Assembly: GCA_023853785.1 (NCBI GenBank)
Contig: JAJIRX010000880.1
Location: 124,001 to 188,000, forward strand
Length of the DNA stretch: 64,000 bases
Direction: 5' to 3'
DNA from: Psilocybe azurescens
Lineage: Eukaryota; Basidiomycota; Agaricomycetes; Agaricales; Agrocybaceae
Shown here: positions 36,139 to 49,624 of the stretch, in pieces
Numbering within the stretch: the first letter of the stretch is position 1
How the letters are laid out: each line of letters opens with the position of its first letter
Made by a program: the position numbers and the translations under genes
The notes under the pieces: model-generated
Databases searched by the model: none
What the model saw: only the letters and a program-made list of their open reading frames with translations
Told to the model about the DNA's origin: nothing

Positions 36139-39100
36139 TCCATGATAGCGACCCCAAACAAAAACGAAATACCTCCGTCGCGTTCAGATTAACCTCATCA
36201 AAAACAGAGAATCAACTGTAGAGTCATGTCATCTGAAGGGTGAGGTTAGAAAATGAATCCAAGATCGCTACAGTGGTCGCGTGGCATTCCAGGGTATCTA
36301 CGGTATAGAGCCATTGTCAAGGTACATACGTATCGCAGAGATAATATTTCAAAAAGCCATATGGAGGATGATACTCATACATCCGTAATTCAGTGCGTAA
36401 TTCAGACCATTTCCACAGGCGAATTTCGGTGACTAGGATACCCTGGGATCTACGATGAGCCAAGGAGAGACTTCAGAGCTATAATCGTTAAGGCCAGGCC
36501 GATCTACCAAATCGTGTCTCAATGGAAACTCTGTATGACATGCTTGCCCACAAAACGGATGGGGAGCATGAGAGACCGATCACCTGGATTGCGTTAATTT
36601 CGTTTTCTGTTCCTGTCAGGCTTATGGAACAAAACTTTAATGCGAAGAAGCAGAAGCTTTGACTTGCTTTGACAGGCTATTGCCGGCTATAATTTCTGTA
36701 GAAGTATGCTGTAAGCCGAGCGTAAGGACCGCGTCTCGGCTTGGCGTATTATTTTGTAACTGTCAGTAGCCTCCCGATCTGTGACCTACTGTGACCCGGC
36801 ACTGTGGATCAGTAGATATGCACAATGAGTTTTTCTCTATCTGCGCCAATGTTGCTAGTGTATTGCATTCTTTATTTATGAGGTTATACGTACTTGACTG
36901 GGAATTATTGTGGCTGCTACACAAAAGCTGTCACTCATCCTTTAGAGTGAGATCAGTAGATGGTAACAGATGTGCGTCAACTAGATATCGTTGCTATACA
37001 CGTGCGCGATATAGACTTGTCCGGGCTCCCCTTCCGCTTGAAGGGCATACCGGCCATAGTCTCTGATATTCTCTATAGTCATCGCGCCTAAGTATCCAAC
37101 TGACCTCTTAGATAGACGACGGATGGGACGGAACGTTGGCGGAATGATCACATTGAAGCCACGCAAGAACCACGTTGTTAGGGGATCGACAATTCACGTG
37201 GTTTGTTCCGTTGCATATTTCCGGCCAAAACAGCAAACTCCGTTGGTTATACATAGATGCACATTTCAAGACGCTTCGGCTTTGCTACTAGTCCTTAGTT
37301 CAAATATGCACGCTTTGCGCGACCGATAAAATACCCCCAACCATATTTTCTTTCGCTACTGTATCCCCGCAACGTATCTTAGTTTAATTGAGGAAAAATC
37401 AAGGGAGGTACTGTGGGTGTGTGCTTCAAACTAGCGTTGGTCCATTAAAAAGGTTTACCAATAGCCAGAAGGGTGACAGAATTTCAGTGGAAACGAGTTA
37501 CTATACGAAGCTACAATATTCCCATGTTATTTCCCTCGTGGTCATGCACTTGGTATAGCTCTCACTCGGAGAAGTAGGCCAGCAACCAAACGACGACTAC
37601 TCACACACGCTTCGGAGCTTCGAGGAGGTGCAGGCGTTGATCGGATCTGTATATGTTAGATGTACAGTCTAGGCTTGTATTTCTGCATGTCTAACTCCAA
37701 TTGCACTGTACAACCCTGTTTAAGTACGGAGTCTCTTCCGCGGCCACTCTAAATCGTCTCATGGTTTCTATGTTTCAGTGAACATAGAGTCTGGAATACG
37801 CCACCGGACTGACTGTGGCATTCATCAGGCATATACCTAGCAGAAGAAAATAATCTTCATTTCTAACTTCTCCCTGCGGTAAGTAACAACAGTTCTTACA
37901 TAAACTAGAGCCTTAGGCGTCTATTGATGTCATGGGAGAACGGGGGTGAAATATATTTATATTGCTTACAGCAGGTGACCTGATAAGGCACAATGACAAC
38001 CTGGGCAACCTTCTATTAAAATTCCATCGAACCTGCAAAATTTAGCTTTGCCAGGTGGGTACCGCAACTGAGGCTTCAACGCTCCACAACGAGCGCTCGC
38101 CCTTGGGGTCGTGAAAAATCCTTAGACCACGCACGAACTTTGTAGCGGAGTCACTTCATTCATCATGCATCATCATGTGTAAGGTTGATCTCGGAGCCGA
38201 TTGGTGGAGAATATAGTCCTTCTGTTTGTCCTACACTTTATTCCTTGGGCTTCCGTGTCCGATTTCTCATATTTCCGTGTTGCATAACTCGCGATTACAT
38301 CGCCGTTATCTCTTAGGTCTCATGTAAGCATCTGTAACGTGCTCGCTCTCAATCAGCAAATATATTTTTATAATTCTATGGAACGGTTTACCTCCGGTAA
38401 TGGGACAGCTTAGTCCAGAACCATTCCAACCTTACGTACTATTACATTGTTGTCATCAGATATTCATTCAAATTACAGACAAGAAGTCGATCATCCTTAT
38501 GAATCAAGGATGATTTGAATATAGAAATGGGATTGGTATTGCTGCAGATTTAAAAAAAAGTCGTCGATGGCGTTGTTTTCCAATTTCCCAACTGCCACCA
38601 CGTGGCAGGATGACCGCCACTATTGCCCGATTTGTGAATTGAAATATTGACTTTTCATGTAATCCTTGGCGTTGTTGATGTCACCTTGGCCACCCACGTG
38701 TACAGGGATACTTAGACGTTGAATAAACATCTTAGGCCTGAAACTCAAGCAGTGCTGGTCCGGAGAGACGAATGCAGACTTTCCGGAAAACTGTGATACT
38801 TTGAGGCTTTGAATACGCCTGGTCAGGATTCAAACATTCAGGAAATATTTTAGGAACTGAATCTAGAGTCGGAATCGATCAGCCGAGTTCAATCGGCGTT
38901 TCAAATCTTGATCGCTTATTTACTCCATTTGATACCGAATATGCATTTTGGCTGGACTCTCAGCGCCTCTCAGCCTCAACACTCAATTTTAACACGTCCC
39001 TTCAACGCTCACCCCGCTTGCGTTTCCCAGAGTCTCATAACGCATTCTACGTTCCAGTGAGTCATAGAGAATGAATAACTAGAGCTATAACGTCTGTATC

Positions 39101-39381
39101 AACGTAATACATTTTGTCAGGTCGTGGAAATACCATTGAACTGGGACGGCGAACTGCAAGCTACAACTTACTAGCAGCTCATTGGCGCTGCCGTCGCTGC
39201 TATGAGTTCACACAGGTTCAAAGTGGCTTAAAAATATGGTTTAGAAGCCTGGTCACTCGTGTATGACGTGTTAACGGCGATTCTAATCATAGTAAATAAA
39301 GTAACTGAGCAATAAAACATTCGGGTGTTGGGATAAAAACAAATCATAGACAAACCTAAACAGATATTTGAACTTTGCAAA
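36139..39381. other. 3.2-kb gene-poor stretch
   Basis: No frame with recognisable motifs or consistent exon pairs on either strand. A minus-strand frame at 37166-36981 (RSVGYLGAMTIENIRDYG) is short and isolated. The region may hold decayed repeats, but no ends could be defined. Confidence 0.45.
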
Positions 39382-42300
39382 CTAGAGGTATGGATCATGA
39401 GATTTGCGTGAAATCTCAAAGATATAAGGCACATAAGATAAGCACACGAAAGCATACATAAGGTTCACGCTCGTTTTCACGCCGGCACGGTATCGATATT
39501 TGAGGTCTCTCGACGTGGAATCGGCGAAGGTTGAGCAGATATAACCTGGCATGAAATCGAGCGTAAGCAACAAAATCTGATGGAAGCATTTCCGAGAGCC
39601 CAAAAAGTATTTCCGCACCTTCTCCTCTATTTCCCCAAATATTTTCATTTGAGAATCACGGATATTTGCAAATAGCTGGCGTAGGTTCGATATCGTAGCT
39701 TCGTCAAGAGCCTTGGAAGTCTCATATTCGCGCAGCTCGTCTCGAAGGTCATGAGTCATATTGATGTATTTGTCCAAGTCGGCAGCCAAACGCGACTTTT
39801 CCTGGCGTTCTTTGTCCAAAAGGGCGCTCAGGGTATTGAAGTCGGTATTCTTCTTCTCCAGACCAATGTTAAACGCAATCAATTGTCTATTTGCGTCCGC
39901 GAGGCGTTCGGTAGTGCCTGCGAGATCAATCTTTGTTGATGCGACGGCAGCTTCGAGATTAGATAGCTGTGCCGACATTTGCTCACGCTCTGCTTCAAGG
40001 TTCCGTGTTGATTTGGCCAAGGAATATTCCAACGACGTAACTTGTCCCCGAGCAGCGTCAACCTCTTGCGATAGTTGCTGTATGGTACGATCCTTCGTCA
40101 CGATGTCACGCTTCAGTTCCTCCAGGTAACCATGAAGTTGGGTAGCGTTTCCTCGTTCGAGGCCTATCTCCTTCTCCTTCTCCGACAATTTCGCGGCCAT
40201 TTCTTGTCTTCCAGCCACTTCGGACCTGAGGTCGGAAACAGTCGCCTCTAGAGTCGTCTCAAGAGCCTGTGTAGATTTCTTTGCGTCTTTCAATTCTTGA
40301 GAGAGCAATGCAATGGAGGACTGTGCTCCGGAAAAGCGCGCTGAAAGATCGTCGACCGACTTGCCCATTTCTCGCAACTTGGTCGAGAGGTCTTCAATGC
40401 GAAAATCTTTTGCGCTGAGCTCGTTACCTAGGCTGTCAATAGATAACCCCTTTTCTTCTATCTCGGCTCGGTATGTGGATACCAGATTCTCGAGAGCGTC
40501 GTTCCTCTGTCGGACGACTTGAAGGTCCGTTGAGTGTTTTTCATTCAAGTTGACTATTTCGGCTTGTCTTTCTTTGCCGAGTCGTTTCTGCAATTCCAGT
40601 TCTTCAACTACGCCACTTAATCGGATTTCGAGCTGTTCTTTGGAGGCTTCGAGGTCACCTTGTTGCTTCAGCTGACCAATAGTATTGAAGAGGGCGTCAT
40701 TCTCGCGATGCAACTCTTCATTCGACGTTTCTAGAAGAACAAGTTTATTAACCACAGATGCGTTCTCTCTTTTCAAGGCCTCGACTGAGGATTCAGCTAC
40801 CGCCAATCGTTCCGCTGTCTTCACGACCGTATCCTCCGCTTGTTTCCACGATCGCTGCTGGTCGGCAACCTCGGCGCTCAGCCTCGCGTTGGATTCTCGC
40901 AAGACTGCGATTGCGTTTTCCTGATTAAGGATGATTGACTCGAAGCTCGCGGCGCGATCCGATAGAGCTTTTATCTCTGCCTCCCGACTGCAAAGCGTGG
41001 TCGTCTTTTCCTTTAATTGTTCCCGCAGACCTTCGATCTCGGTCTTTAATGTCGATATAACCCCTTGGTCCTGATGAGAACGCTTATCAGCGCGACTCTG
41101 AGGGGTCGCGGGGAAAGCGCCCTGTATTAAGCGGTTGTCTTGTTCGGGCAAATGGTAACCGTCGGCATTTCCACCTAGTAGGATAGTTGGCCGCCGGGCA
41201 GTACCTTGGTAGAGGCGCAAACCTGTATCCTCGTTATCTGGATACTCTGCAAAGTCGAAGGTTCCATCTTCGGTGTGTACTTCTCCCATAAACATGTCCC
41301 TATCAGGTGAACTCGGAGCCGGAGTCGGTTGTTTGCTTAAATTTGAAATATAGGAGCCAGATTGAGTGCGTGTTAGGCCCTTTGGGTAGACGTGCGACGG
41401 AAGGGCTACGGGAGTCGGCTGTGAAGAAGCACGGAGAAAATCGCTAGAGATTGATAACTAATCAGTCATAACGCCATATAATCAGCAGAGTATAGGCAAG
41501 TACGTGGTAGTGTGCGGCGTCATTGGACGAAAACAAACATCACGTTCGTTGTCTTCGTCGTCAGTCACTGTCCTGTGCCTCGCGGCCCTTGCCGCTGATA
41601 ATTCGCGTCGCATTTGCTCAATTTCTTCCTCGCGTTCTTTTAATTCTTCTCGTAACTGCGCATTCTGTACTTCTTCCTCGTCGTCAAGGTCTGTCAATGG
41701 AGAAACCCCTCTGAGAAGGTCATGAACTTGTGCCTGCTCTCGCAACCAATCCAACTCCGCTTTGAGCTGGTAAAACCAAATCAACGTCTAAACCTCGGAT
41801 GCCGAACTAGTAGGGTCACGTACCTCAGCCTTCGTCATCCTCGAGACACTCTTCTTACTAGGGGAATCAGACGGTCGTGCTCGCTTTCTGGGAGAACCAT
41901 TCTTTTGGGTGTAGCACTGGTACTCCCCGGAAGATTGTCGACAGAGGTTGCTCTCGCACGCTTCGATGCCCCGCTCACCACCTGCTTCCAAACCAGTTGT
42001 TCTTGAGCGTGGCTGAAGTCGTTGCTTGCATTGGGTAAGATGGACCTCCGAGCTCTAGATATACTGTGGGATGTCGTTAGAGCCATACAATCGGCAGAAA
42101 CTACGAGGGGCTCACGCTTGTTTGCCACTCGATGTGAGTGCTACAGTTCCGCTTGGACTGGCAGGTTCTAATATTCCCTCGCTTTCCTAGGCATCACGCG
42201 TTATTTTTTGTGTATCACGGAAAATGGCCATGTCTCACAAGCTTGCTTATAGCTTTACCAACCCAGTGGCTCCATTGAGGCCCTAATTTGTCCTTCTTCG

Positions 42301-42551
42301 CTTGTGCAGTCTTTTTCACTGTTGATTTCATTTGTAAAAGGGCTCTAGTATTATCAGGGGAACGTAGGCTTGCCTTGAGCTCGTATGGTCGCGAAATGGA
42401 TGGAATGCTTTCTATGATCCTTTTGCAGTTGGGTGAACGCTCCAAGGACGCCTGACTCAAATGTTAATAACGTTGACAGGGGTTGAAAATTTTGAGACTT
42501 ACGCTCGGCGTAAGAAACCTTGCTTATTTTGTTAGATCTTGAGTACACCAT
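39382..42551 (-). CDS. Large coiled-coil protein of unknown function
   Basis: Six exons in my model (42551-42519, 42451-42239, 42186-42116, 42063-41824, 41787-41539, 41457-39382), roughly 950 residues. The N-terminal third is basic and Ser-rich (NGSPRKRARPSDSPSKKSVS, suggestive of nuclear targeting), then MTKAE joins to TLIWFYQLKAELDWLREQAQ. The rest is a continuous heptad-type coiled coil of over 400 residues (for example LKTEIEGLREQLKEKTTTL). The shape resembles spindle-pole, kinetochore or septin-associated scaffold proteins, but no specific family was recognised. Near 41910 the frame shifts at AAAA; either one A is missing or a weak 41-nt intron is present. The final part of exon 6 after EIEEKVRKY looks less coiled and may include an unspotted intron, so the C-terminus is provisional. 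Confidence 0.7.
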
Positions 42552-43409
42552 TTATAGAGTATAGAATATAGATGCGTTCTGTTTTGTGGCCGAGTCGCGT
42601 TTTTATGGTGGTTGTGTGTAAGTTTCTTTCAGACTGATTTCGGACGCGAGGTCACACTGAGGTGCCACTAATTAGTGATGTCATACCATATGACTTTGCG
42701 CGGTACCGACATCTATCTCGATATGGAAAGACGGCGGGGCATCGGGCTGGGCGGTTAGGCGCTCAAGCGCTCTATCGGCCAACCATCGGCTAAGTTCTTA
42801 CCAATCTTCACAACTACTCATAGTGCTTTGCAAGGCTGCGCATAGCACTTAAATGGCTTGGTTATCTACTGCGCTCATACGGTATATGTAATCGATAACC
42901 TTCGATAACTCCACGATGAGTATGCTTGTGACCCTGCAACCATTAGCGGCGATGATATCGCTTACGGCGGCCGGGGCGCATCTTGGCAATTGCCGGGCCG
43001 ATAGAAACGGTCCATCAGGCAAGTTCCGAAGTCCAGTAAATGCCAAGATGTCTCCCTGGTTTATCTTTCACAATGTTCCTTGAGTAGGCCTGGATCGACA
43101 ACAGGATTACAGCAAACACTATCCCTGCGTCATTATTTATGTCCACTTTTCAATTGCTTTGGATCGTGAAACGCAGGTGAAACTCGACCAGGTGGCTTTT
43201 TGCCATGGCCTTTCCCCCAAGGGTTAAAACGACCATTTAAAAGGAGGCATCACTTCTTAATTTTTTTGATAAAGTGCCCCACAGCGTCCTTCACTGGTCG
43301 CCGTGCTTCGGTCGAACTTACGCTTAAGTATATCAACGGATCTTAAAGTCAATATATTTCCTCGTAGAATGTCGTCTTTCTGCTTGAACCAAGTTGCACT
43401 TTCTCAATC
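42552..43409. other. Intergenic promoter region
   Basis: Divergent spacing between the coiled-coil gene and the acyl-CoA ligase. No further gene or clear TATA element could be assigned. Confidence 0.4.
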
Positions 43410-46182
43410 ATGACACTCATACAGTCATTGGGTCCAGTCTTTGTGCCTCCTCCCGCAGATCTTACATTGCCCCAAGTCTTTCTTGACGGGAAACTAAAGC
43501 ACCCCACTACAACTCAGGAGAATCCGCTGATACCCACACTGATTGACGCAGAAACTGGGCGAACTGTATTCCTCTCCGAAGTATGTGATATTTCGATGCG
43601 ACTCCCTATTCATTATGTTGACGCAGCCTAAGCTTCGTGATCGTACAGATCGTCTTGCCAGGGCTTTTGGGAAGCATTGGAACCTAGGTTCGGGTATTTC
43701 TTCCGGCTTATACACTCACATATGCTCAGTTCCAATCATACCTGGCAGGCGACAACGAGATAGGTACCCCAATTATAACGGAAACTAAGGCATGTTAACA
43801 ATCTAACGTTGGTGTAGTCAGCCTACTTGCTTCAAATTATATAGGTACGCTCTAGTATCTTGATTTCTTTCCGATTCCCCGTTGATGCGGAAAGCGAGTA
43901 GATTATCCCGTGTGTATTTGGGCCGCCCATAAGTTGGGTGCGATTGTCGCGTACGTCTGAATTCCTCATCTCTTAGTGTTCATGGTCCAGATCCTCATGC
44001 TCTCCGCTCCAGTCCCACCAGTCCAAGCCTCACTACCAGCGAACTAAGTGATTGACCCAAGCCTATGTACTTCTCACTGTTTAATATTGATGATATCTTG
44101 TCAGTTTATCAATTCGAGGTTACTAAGCCCTCGATCATCATCGCAGATGCAGAGAACGTGTCTGTTGCAGCCCAGGCCGCAGCGCACCACCATATTCCCA
44201 ACAATCGCATCATCATTCTTGGAGGGGATATCACATCGAAAACCGCAGCACCATACCAGTCGGTAAACACGCTTATCGAACAAGGGCGGTACCTTCCACC
44301 AATTGATGCGTACAGTCTCAAGCCTGGGGCTGGAGCCTCAAAAGTAGCATTTCTGTGCTTCTCGTCAGGGACAACTGGAAAGCCAAAGGTAAAGTTTCTT
44401 CCCGAATATACGTTCATAAATATTACTGATCTGGATTGATAAGGCAGTAGCAATCTCCCACCATACTGCGATATGTAACGTTCTCCAGTTGGCCACATTT
44501 GATGGCATAAATATGAATCTGCCTGAATTGGCGGCGCGGTACAGACCGGGAGATGTTTGCACTGGCGGTATGTCTTCACAGTATTCAGCATACGAGTTTG
44601 GTGATAACGTGAAAAGTTTGTTGCTTTGCGTACAGTTCTTCCTCTATATCGTGAGTCACAGATATTGATAAATTGATCCCTATGGGCTATTTCTGAAGCT
44701 CCGTACAAAGATATATACGGGCTAGCAATGAACGTAAGCTTCAAGTATGACTAGTATGGCCAGCGTCAAATTGAAGAGTCCCTCTGTCTCCAAAGATGCA
44801 CTTCGTTCTATACTGCCAGGTATGCCATACTTACAACGACTGTTTTTCTACATGACGGCTTATGGTGCTCCAGATGACCCTTGTAATTACGCGTAAATTT
44901 GACTTCCTCAAATTTCTAAAAGGGATCAAGAAATATCAAATCACGCATCTCATGTATGGAGAACGTTCTTCTCTAATGCTACCTTCATTGACTCAAGATA
45001 CAGGATTGTTCCTCCTCAAGCAATACTACTCTGCAAGGCAAGTGTAAATTCTTGCAGAAGATAGAACGTCTTAATCATAATTCTCGACCAGCATCCTGCC
45101 GCTCAGACCGCCGATTTATCGAGCGTCCGGTATTGTATGATAGCTGCTGCCCCGGTCACTGTCGAGCTCACTCAACAACTTATCAAAAAATTACCAAATG
45201 CTCGTCTGGGTCAAGGATACGGTAAGACACACAAACTCCTGGTGCATATTGCCACTTCTAACGACCGAGCAATATCTCAGGGATGACTGAGATGTGCGGT
45301 GCAGTCAGCATGGTATATACATTCACTTTTTGTGTTTTCATTGTTGCTTATGTTTCAATGGCGATTAATTCAGTGGCCACTGTCCCAGAAGATAGGAACT
45401 GTTGGTAGTGGAGGCCGGGTAATATCTGGCACAACAGCGAAAGTGGTAAAGTCTGATGGCACCATTGCTGGGACTGGAGAACCGGGTGAGCTTTGGGTTA
45501 AAGGCAATCAAATTACACTCGGATACTACAAGAACGAGGCTTCGTACGTACTTCCATGTCTATAAGTCGGGGTATTGAACACTATATCTGATACATTATC
45601 ATACTCAGTACACGCGAAGCCTTTCAGGATGGGTGGTATAGAACGGGAGACGAGGTGATGATTGACGGAAATGGGGACCTCTTTGTGATTGACCGCATCA
45701 AAGTAAGTATTTCATAGTATATTTGCATCTATACTTTGTATGCTGATAATACTTGATAAAGGAAATGATCAAAGTCAAAGGGTTCCAAGTTGCCCCTGCG
45801 GAGCTTGAGGGTCATCTTATTGACCACCCAAGCGTCGCTGAGGTGGGGGTCATAGGAGTGCCTGACGAATACGCTGGCGAGCTTCCTCTAGCATTTATAG
45901 TTCTGCGTCAGCCTGTAGCTGATGAGATTAGAGGGAATCTAGCTGCCGTATCCTCGCTTAAAGCAGAGATATCCAAAGTAAGCGTCGTATTTGCTTGTAC
46001 GTGGGTTTATTCTGATGACGGACATTTAGTTTGTCATGGATGCTAAGTCTCGCTATAAGTGGTTGGATGGAGGGATCGAATTCGTTGACTCGATCCCAAA
46101 GAACCCCAGTGGTAAGATACTAAGACGTTTACTTCGCGATAGAGTCGTCAGAAAGGTGGGAGTACCGAAACAAAAACTATAA
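43410..46182 (+). CDS. Acyl-CoA synthetase of the ANL family (4-coumarate:CoA ligase-like)
   Basis: Eighteen exons, some as short as 15 nt (44636-44650), total exactly 573 residues. The adenylation motifs are all present. The phosphate-binding loop is [20 protein letters not shown], followed by GQGYGMTEMCG and the hinge region [20 protein letters not shown]. Then come [16 protein letters not shown] and the catalytic lysine motif [13 protein letters not shown]. This enzyme class activates aromatic or fatty carboxylic acids as acyl-AMP and then acyl-CoA. The C-terminus (PKQKL) may be a type 1 peroxisomal signal, weakly matching the SKL consensus. The intron at 45038-45091 uses a GC donor with perfect GCAAGT context. 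It is convergent with the GH27 gene, 132 bp apart. Confidence 0.93.
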
Positions 46183-46314
46183 GATTTCAAACGACTGCTC
46201 TAGAGAGCACTTTATAGTACACTATCCACCTTTTGTTTGACCAGAGAATGGAAAAATAATTGGCATCTGAACATTTGGATATTTTCTTCATACGACTGAC
46301 GATTCCTAATATGC

Positions 46315-48833
46315 TTAGCCACCGACGTGAGTGCCGTTCTTGTCTATGCATTGAAACCAGACACTGCAAGCAGGGAATATGCCTGCAGGCTCATCTCCAG
46401 CATCTTTCAATAACAAGGCAACGACGCCATGGGGTGGTACATCTGTCGCTGTGAAATTCCTAACTGCAGTGCCGTTGTTTGTATGCGTCCATAGATCCTG
46501 TGTAGATGATCATTCAATTGTTGTCTTTTCAGTGAGAGTGCAAGATACATAAGATGAGGACGTACCCTGACGGAATATTGACGACCGGCTCGAATGAACG
46601 GAGATTCGGTCAGATTGAAGAAAAGATTAGATGGTGTATCCAGTGTGTTAAGCTGAAATGCATATTTTAGCACAGGCGTATCACTTCAAGAGGAAGAGGC
46701 GTACAAGCATAAACACAGTTCCATTTTGTGAAGGTCCACTCCAGTACTGAGCAGGGTGAGTGCTGTTACTCGTCCAATCCGGCTAATTGACATTTATGAG
46801 CTGTACATGCAAGGCGAGACCATAAAAGTGAGTTCTTACGTTGATCCCCCATCGGAAAGGCGAAATGCTCGCCCCTTCAACGGAGTCTTGGTTTATGGCG
46901 AGAATTTCCTTGTTGGTCAAGATGCCCAGAATATCAGGAGTGATCGCAGATAGCTGTGTGGTGAAATTTCGGAAGGTTATTTGGGTTGAACGTGTCAATG
47001 ATTTCTGCAGCTCACGTTGGTTCCTATCTGCGGTGAGAAGGAAGATAAGCAAGTTAATTCATAGGAGCGGCAAAAAGTTGAACGAACGAGGAGCGGGGAT
47101 TTCATCAACGCCCATGCAGTGAAATGCGATTTAGCCTCGGCGAAAGTCAGGCCCCCATTGCCGCTGAGGAGATTTTGGCATCAGTTCCTGTCTAGTATAT
47201 ATGATAAGAGGATAGAGTACAGTTGTAACTGAGAAGAGATGTTAGCTCAGTGAGAGGTGAAAGACGAAGTGGCGTACCATATCGAGATCATTGCGGCCAT
47301 AGAAGTCAGTTGCTTGTGTTATGAAAGAGTTGCTATGAAAATTGATAATGAATAACGCCCATCATTTTCTGAGGACATACAACTTACAAGTTGATAATGG
47401 AGGCGAGAGAATCCCACTGCGGAGCAATATCACCGGTTGTCTATTCATGCCAAATGGTTTAATACCATCAAATCGCCGGATAAGCCTGTATTACTCACTC
47501 GCCAGCTATGTCCTAGTTTAGCACCCCAGCTGGAGAACAATGAGTGTTCCATCAGATCAGATTTACATATCATGATTCATATAGCACATACAGCCAGACT
47601 TGACTCTGCCAAGTGCGATGCCAGTCAGAGCGAGATGGAATAGGATGATGGTCCATTACTCACCCAACCCCATTCACATAGAGAGAAAACAAATGGTCTG
47701 TTAAAAGTCTTGCTAACTTGCGACAGGGCATCGGCCATGCGTTGGTACTCTGGGATATGGTAAGTAAAATACTAAGAATAGGATTTAGGAAAGACATACT
47801 TCCTACTATGCCTTGACGAATGATGTCGTCGTAAGGAACTAATAAATGTTCAACATTTCCTCCTGGCGACTATGATCATATTATTCTTACTGGCACAGTT
47901 ATCGTACCTAGAGATAATCTGTGAATAAAAAGAAGCATTTATTCGAGGAAAGATACGCACTTCAAATAATCGAATCCCCATTTTGCAAAGGTAGTGGCAT
48001 CACGTACTTCATTCATGAAGGAACCAGGGTATCCGGCACAGGTGAACCAGCCAGAGTCACTGTACTGTACCGAGTGCGTGAGGTAGGGTCTTAAGTCGGT
48101 GCAATTAAAGAGTACCTACAATTCCGGTTTGACTACAAATTGTCTCAGTGAGAAGGATTAGGGAGTAGGGAGTTGAAATGATTCGCTTACAATCCAAGGG
48201 CGTGGATCTGCTGATTGAGTTTGACCATCCCATTCTTGAAGCGGACTTTGTCTAAGAAAGTGAGGTTAGTAACACGTCTTCTATGAGAATGGTTGCTTAA
48301 TACGACACTCACCTTCTTGAATGTCGCCACTCGCAGTTCGGTTTTTCTCAGCGTAGCAGTCGTCGATGTTAACGAAATTATATCCGGCCGCCTAAAAAGA
48401 GGTGAAGTAAATCTCCCTATAACTTATTTTTAGAGAACCTGAGAAAAAGTATGCATACTTGGAGACCCAGCGATTTCATGAGTTTCGCGGTCGTCAACAT
48501 GAGATTTTCATCGATGTTGCACTTTGAATTGTGTCGGCCATTATTAGCATCGGTGCCGAGTTGAATTATATTCATGATCAGTTACCTGGTACGCATTCCA
48601 CGCTAATTTTGGAGCGTCAGCAAGATATACGCGTCAGAGATCCCAGGCAAATAACTGACTGTTATAACCCAAGACTATTCTCACAGTCGTCAGCAAACGC
48701 CATCTTCAGGCTAAAGAAACCCTGAGAGACTGACTGGGCAAGCGCGCTACACCATTGTTAATGGCGTTGACAGGATTATTTGCGTTGAAAACGACGAGAC
48801 CGACTGTTACGGTCCAAAGAGAAATAGAGAACA
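46315..48833 (-). CDS. Secreted GH27 alpha-galactosidase-type glycoside hydrolase
   Basis: Highly fragmented into many small exons. The start [20 protein letters not shown] looks like a signal peptide. The catalytic barrel reads [60 protein letters not shown] text and FDYLKYDNCA with the nucleophile aspartate. Next come [28 protein letters not shown] and [12 protein letters not shown] with the probable acid/base aspartate. The C-terminal beta domain follows ([42 protein letters not shown]). The stop is the TAA complementary to 46315-46317. GH27 enzymes remove terminal alpha-galactose or related sugars from plant polymers and glycans. Exact specificity cannot be told; some fungal relatives have other activities. 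It is a paralogue of the plus-strand gene at 51536. Confidence 0.88.
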
Positions 48834-49624
48834 TGATTCGAGGGGCAAGTTCCAGGAATGAGATTGTCTTCTTTTAAACTTGCTCCAATGACTTTCCAGA
48901 AGCACTTAATGGGCAGCTGAATGCTACATGATTCACTAGTTACTTCGAAGTTATGCGACCCCGTGCTCAGGTAGGCTCCCAGCTTCGCTGGTGCAGGATA
49001 TCGCCGAATATATGCCGTAAACTTGCATGTGAGGCCCCTCAGAACGCGCGAACTAGAAGATGAATTGTCTTCGAAATTTGACATAGAAGACGGAGTCCAG
49101 ATGGAAGCGAAGTGGATTAGTGGGTTGCCGTGGGTCAAGCATCCCCCTGCACGGATTTTCTGGGCTAGCCTGCGAAGAGAATGAGATGTGGATCGGCGCA
49201 TAGCGACAAAATACTGAGGATTGCCGTAGAGGATTGCCAGGCAACCGGATAGAATTGAGTAGGATCTTGTAATAACAGCGATAATAGGGGCTGAGCGGTA
49301 GTTGCTTCGTGTTGATACAATCAACGTGGTTCAAACACTGCAGCCCAGCATGTAAAGTCAGGAGTCAAGGTCACAACCGCGATCACGTATTGAGATCGGG
49401 CCGACTTCTGGCTTCTACAGTTTTGCTTCCAATTTCATGGATCACTTGAACGCGACGCTGGGGTACCCAGCAGCCTTGCGGGTTCGTTGGAGTGTCAATC
49501 ACGGCTCTTGATTCCGGGCCTGCCCAAATGAAGAAAGCATGATAGATGAGAGGGTATATTATTACAATTATGATACATAGTGTAGATGGATGGATGAAGC
49601 AGAGTATGACCGGGACTCATCAGG
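48834..49624. other. Intergenic stretch upstream of the minus-strand GH27 gene
   Basis: It should hold the promoter of the GH27 gene and the 3' end of Sos7. A 182-codon open frame on the minus strand overlaps the GH27 start region but lacks any known motif and is not accepted as a gene. Confidence 0.4.

Noticed and set aside
48776..49324. 182-codon open frame on the minus strand
   Set aside because: It overlaps the start and signal peptide of the GH27 gene in another frame, has no motif and shows basic/Ser-biased composition typical of chance frames.
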